Assembly: GCF_000165425.1 (NCBI RefSeq)
Contig: NW_001798975.1
Location: 6,944-70,943 of the forward strand
Length of the DNA stretch: 64,000 nucleotides
Direction: 5' to 3'
Origin: Paramecium tetraurelia
Lineage: Eukaryota > Ciliophora > Oligohymenophorea > Peniculida > Parameciidae
A model generated the notes under the pieces. It was given only the letters and a program-made list of their open reading frames with translations. It was not told where the DNA came from and did no database searches. Each line of letters begins with the position of its first letter. Position 1 is the first letter of the stretch. Made by a program: the position numbers and the translations under genes. This document shows positions 59,946-64,000 of this stretch, one piece after another.

Positions 59946-62102
59946 TCAGAATTCTTCATCAGATAATACGTCATTAGTATGAAAATACGATTTTGATATT
60001 TGAGTTTGCATTATGCCAATTTTAATGTCCATATCCCGTATGTCATTCTATCATAATGATTTAAATTAATACCCTCAATTGATTGATCAGTTATTTTTGC
60101 TTAGATCTATTGTCTTCCAAAACTGGTGTTCTTTCCTTTACATCTAATAACTATTGATTTAATTGTTGGTCGATTTCTAACTTCTCACTGTTCCCCTTAT
60201 TCAATTATGAAATTTATAATTATAAATCTGATATTTTATTCCTGTTTTATTTTAAGGTTATTTAAATATCTTCTGGTATTGACTCTGTAACTTTGGTTTC
60301 TAATTTAGGTATCAATTCTAAATAATCAATCCACTATTATTAAATTTGTTAGACTTCATTTGATTTCAAGTGTTCAGAGAGAAGAGACAATTGCTTAAAT
60401 TATAAATGGAATTACTTTGGAACATTTGGAAATGGACATGATTGTTCTCTCATAATCCTTTAAATAAAGTTTATTCACTTTAAGATTAGCTTCGAATTTA
60501 GAAAACTCTTTTTCAACTCTATTGAACTCCTTAGTCCATTCATTGATTGCAACTTTGGTTTCAATGACTTATCGATCTTGAGGTACTTGATTGTAATCAG
60601 TTTGTTCATTATTATATTTCTTATGATAAAATAGAATACTCTAAGTCAACTCATCTTATTCAACTTCCTCATTTTCATTTTCTTCTTCTTAAATTTCAAC
60701 AAGATCCTCATCATCTATTTTGTTAACCTAAATTACAGAGCTTTCCATATCCTTACCAAAATTAGGAGATTCAAACTTGAAATTCACTCTAATCAACTCT
60801 CTATTTAGTAAATCATTTAAAATGAAACAAACCATGTCTCCACATCCTTAAGAAATATGAGGAGACCCCAATTATTCAGGTAATTTTATACCCCATGCTT
60901 TGATATCAATAAGTAATTTTCTGGCAGTTTCTTCAACATTATGATAATTGAGTTTGATTGGTTGAGCCATTTTACTCTTTTTTTACTTGGGCAAACTCAT
61001 TAGCCAGTAGCATAACTCAACAAAGTAATAGAACCTTTGATTCTGATTAACATTTTCATCTAAAGAGAAATAATATTTTGAAACTGGTTTCTTTTTCAAT
61101 GGAATACAGAAATATTCATGATATTGAACCAATGACAATTTTTCATAGATATCCTTTACAATTACAATGATTTTATTACTTCCATCATCAAAACATTGAT
61201 TATCTGTGGAGTCTTCTTGGAATCAAGAAAGGTATTGTGGATTTCCTTTGACTTCTACAGAACTGTGCTTGCATCAAGTCTTTTTTGGGGATCAACTACA
61301 ATCATGCCTTCTATGACATCCCTCAATTATTGGCTGTATCGATTAGAAACTGGTTTAAATTCCCCTTTGGTGATATTATTAAACAAATCCATGAGAGACA
61401 TCTTCTCGCTTTATTTGAAGGGACTCTTGAACTCTGCCATCTCATATGCAATGCATCCCAATGACCAGATATCTGATTTCATATCATACCCTTCGCCATG
61501 AAGGAGCTCTTCCTTTTTAATGATAATTTACCTCAGGTGACATATATAATGGTGTTCCTACTTTGGAGTAAGCCTCGATTGTCTCTGATGAAAATATACG
61601 ACCCAAACCCAAATCTCCAACCTTCAATGAACCATCTCCTCCTATAAATATATTGGCTGGTTTCAAATCTCTGTGCATTATCCTCTTTTCATGCATATGG
61701 TCCAATGCACTTGCTATTTGCAATATGTAATTCCACAATTACACCTCTTCGAATGGAGTGTCATCAGATTATGCATTTTTGATTAGTTTTTTCAAATCTC
61801 CCCTCTCCGCCCACTCTGTAGCTATAATCAATTCATTGTTGTAAATGAACGAATCCAAGTACTTTATAATGTTTGGATGATCCAAGGGTTGCATGAGCTT
61901 CACCTCCTTCAAACATTTCTCCCTTTGTTTTGGATCCATCATATCAAAAATCTAACATAAATTCACAAATCACTTTAATCTTCTTTAATGCAACCACATT
62001 CCCTTCCTTGTTCATCGCCTTGTACACAGTCGAGAATTTCCCCTCCCCTATCGCTTTCTGGACCTTGTATCCATTTATTTCCTGATCGATAAATTGAGAC
62101 AT
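59946..62102 (-). CDS. IFT57: NEK-type kinase fused in frame to IFT57
   Basis: Five introns (61952-61973, 61507-61531, 61154-61179, 60394-60415, 60048-60072) give 678 residues with no in-frame stop. Residues about 10-275 are a NEK6/7-like kinase: [65 protein letters not shown] and [15 protein letters not shown]. Residues about 300-678 are IFT57: the calponin-homology-like start [20 protein letters not shown], then KLPEQLGSPHISQGCGDMVC, an acidic linker, and the coiled coil ending [18 protein letters not shown]57 is a peripheral subunit of the IFT-B train; NEKs regulate cilia and microtubules. The kinase has all catalytic residues. The join lies just before the intron at 61154-61179, in [17 protein letters not shown]57 alone is about 400 residues in animals, so the kinase is additional sequence. 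Confidence 0.9.
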
Positions 62103-62111
62103 TAATTAATC

Positions 62112-64000
62112 ATGTTAAATACAAAACTAACTAAACTCATCGATTCAAAAGCAGATTAAGTCAGCACATCAATTAAGTCAGCCCAAAACACATTCCAAAA
62201 TCACTCATCCCAATTAACCAACCAAATTGCAGAAGCCAACCAAACCATGAAAGTTGCTGCTCCTATCCTCAAAATGGTGGGTATTACTCTAATCCTAAAT
62301 CTCATAAGGACATTCAGAGGCAACACAAATTGCCAAAGGATTAGATTTGGCCTAGAAGAACCTCGTTCCCATTCTGGATTAGACCAATAAGGTTGTACAA
62401 AAGAGCACAGACATCGCCAATTCTTAAATTTAAAAGGCATAGAACTTGGCCAATTAATAAATTCAAAAAGTCAATGTAAGTGTATCATTAATACTAAAGG
62501 AGGCAGTTGGATCGCAATTGGAATAGGGTCAATAGATTATTAAGCAATAATACGAAAAAGGCATGGAAGCTATTAAAGAGAATTAAAATGTTTAAACTAT
62601 TGCAGCTAAAGGTGCAGCTATAGGAATGGCGATCAATTAAATGATGGATACTCCAACAGATGATGGATTTGGAAAGATGAATTAACAATTGGACAACACT
62701 TAACAAAAATAAAATTAAGAATAATAATCTCAATAGAATAGAAATGTAATACCCACTTAAGCCACCATTAATGCAGATTTCAATAAGCAACAATAAAAAC
62801 TAGAATCGAACTCTTTCCAAAACACAATTAAACAATACATTAAAAAAATTACAGGTAAATAAGTCAATTCAAGAATTGAATATTTATGTCTTATCTTGTA
62901 GAAACTAAAGGAGAATATTGACATAAATTATCTATAACAATCTAAGGAGGCATTAAAAAATGAAATTTGGAAGGCGGCTTATCAAGAAAGAAGAATCTAA
63001 AGTCATTAAATATTTGTTTAATATATGACTAAGATGGTCGAATTTATTTTTGAATATTTAACAATAGTTGAAACTGTATTCTAGCAAATCAAAATGAGAT
63101 ACAAATCATCCAATAACTCATTTGAAATGATGCAGACTTATTTGAATAATCTATCGATACAATTAGACTACTTTGGCACATATTCTTATGTTTAACCAAA
63201 CTAAAAATTATTGAGCAGACTATTCACAAATCAAACTCAAAAATAAGAAAAATCAAAGAAGAATAAAAATAAATAATCTCATCAATCTAGTAACTAAAAT
63301 ATCAATGGGAACACTTAGGACTAACCATAGGAAGACAAAGATATTATTTAATAATAATACCATTTAGACTTATGCTAAAACTTTAGTAATCTTGAGAGTG
63401 AGTATCAATAGCATATTTAAAATATCTAAATATTGAAGAACAATTTGAAAGGGGATATTAAAGAGAAATTAATTATGTGTTAATAAATGGACAAATAAAA
63501 GATATCTGATTATTTGATGCAAGTTTAAGGATAACGAAACATAACCTTCGAAGCTGTCGAACAATTCTATAAGAGTTTCATTCAATACGAGCAGATCTAT
63601 GCTTAGAATGTAGATGCAGCCTTTCAGGGATAACAACAAATGAAGGATATCTATGATGAAGAATACAAAATGCATTGTAAATAGATTGATTAAATTTAGA
63701 TTACTTCAAGTCCCTGGTAACATAATAGCAATAGTTCGGTGTATTTACTACATACATTCTCAAAGAAATATCTGAATTTGAATTAAACAGAATAGAATTC
63801 GTATAGAAATTATTCACTTAATTAAATACAGAATTAGGAAAGTATTTTCAATTTCCAAACTAGAAATCAATTAATTTTGCTAATCCTCTAATATTATAAT
63901 AAGCAAAAACAGCTTTTAACATTAATTAAATATTAACACCAGAATAGCTAGTGGTGATCAAGAAATACTCAGGTATCCCATTATAGAAGGAAATATCAAC
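62112..64000 (+). CDS. Coiled-coil protein, partial, runs off the window
   Basis: From ATG 62112, with introns at about 62276-62303 (28 nt), 62475-62498 (24 nt) and 63677-63699 (23 nt), the frame stays open to the right edge, over 600 residues. The first 200 residues are long amphipathic helices (SKADQVSTSIKSAQNTFQNH, then DIANSQIQKAQNLANQQIQK). The middle is less helical and Q/N-rich. A last helical block begins near 63560 (AVEQFYKSFIQYEQIYAQNV) and continues as YFKSLVTQQQQFGVFTTYIL and KEISEFELNRIEFVQKLF, with the look of a BAR- or sorting-nexin-type helical bundle. That would suggest membrane-curvature binding, but no signature proves it. The start codon is only 9 bp from the divergent NEK-IFT57 start. 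Confidence 0.7.

Noticed and set aside
1-64000. CRISPR array, rRNA genes, insertion sequences, viral or retroelement genes
   Set aside because: No regularly spaced identical repeats, no conserved rRNA blocks, and no reverse transcriptase, integrase, transposase or capsid motifs were seen in either strand.

Overview
The window looks like macronuclear DNA of a ciliate of the genus Paramecium. The evidence is in the sequence. It is very AT-rich. Long protein frames stay open only if TAA and TAG are read as glutamine, with TGA as the sole stop. Nearly every gene is cut by tiny GT...AG introns of 22 to 34 nt that must be removed to keep frame. Genes lie close together on both strands. All gene calls were made by reading in the ciliate code and removing such introns by hand. 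For almost all of them the spliced length is an exact multiple of three. Family names rest on motif recognition, not on database searches.

Layout. 1-5.3 kb is a gene-poor left end that looks subtelomeric: a telomere-like CCCAAACCC at base 1, a decayed minus-strand coding sequence at 2.2-3.6 kb and a degenerate 33-nt tandem repeat near 4.25 kb. 5.36-13.5 kb is one gene for a coiled-coil protein of about 2700 residues. 13.7-18.1 kb holds a broken protein kinase, a Mei2-like RNA-binding protein and a PHD/DDT/WHIM chromatin protein. 18.4-27.6 kb holds small unknown genes, a LisH/ARMC9-like protein, a helix-turn-helix protein, an RBR ubiquitin ligase, a three-repeat Myb protein, a pseudokinase and a ROK sugar kinase. 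27.7-34.6 kb is a single guanylyl cyclase with an N-terminal P4-ATPase-like half. 34.7-45.8 kb holds ribosomal protein uL24 (RPL26), a multi-pass membrane protein, histone H4, a PTB-like RNA-binding protein, an ATP-dependent DNA ligase, a seven-helix membrane protein, an N-terminal protein methyltransferase and a second Myb protein.

46-54.4 kb is a decay belt. A WD40 gene with a frame problem is followed by remnants of a small GTPase, a DEAD-box helicase, two unrecognised proteins and a CK1-like kinase. Two intact genes lie among them, a DUF922-like HExxH protein and a SANT/Myb protein. 54.4-64 kb is intact again: an unknown helical protein, a small protein with paired PP1-docking motifs, a MOK/MAK-type kinase, a PH-plus-kinase protein, a NEK-type kinase fused in frame to intraflagellar transport protein IFT57, and the first part of a coiled-coil protein running off the right edge.

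There is no operon logic; neighbours are mostly unrelated. Themes are cilia (ARMC9-like, MOK-like, NEK-IFT57), chromatin and transcription (H4, PHD/DDT protein, three Myb/SANT proteins), RNA binding (Mei2-like, PTB-like) and signalling (guanylyl cyclase, several kinases). The observation most worth following up is the NEK-IFT57 fusion, whose start codon lies only 9 bp from the divergent start of its neighbour.
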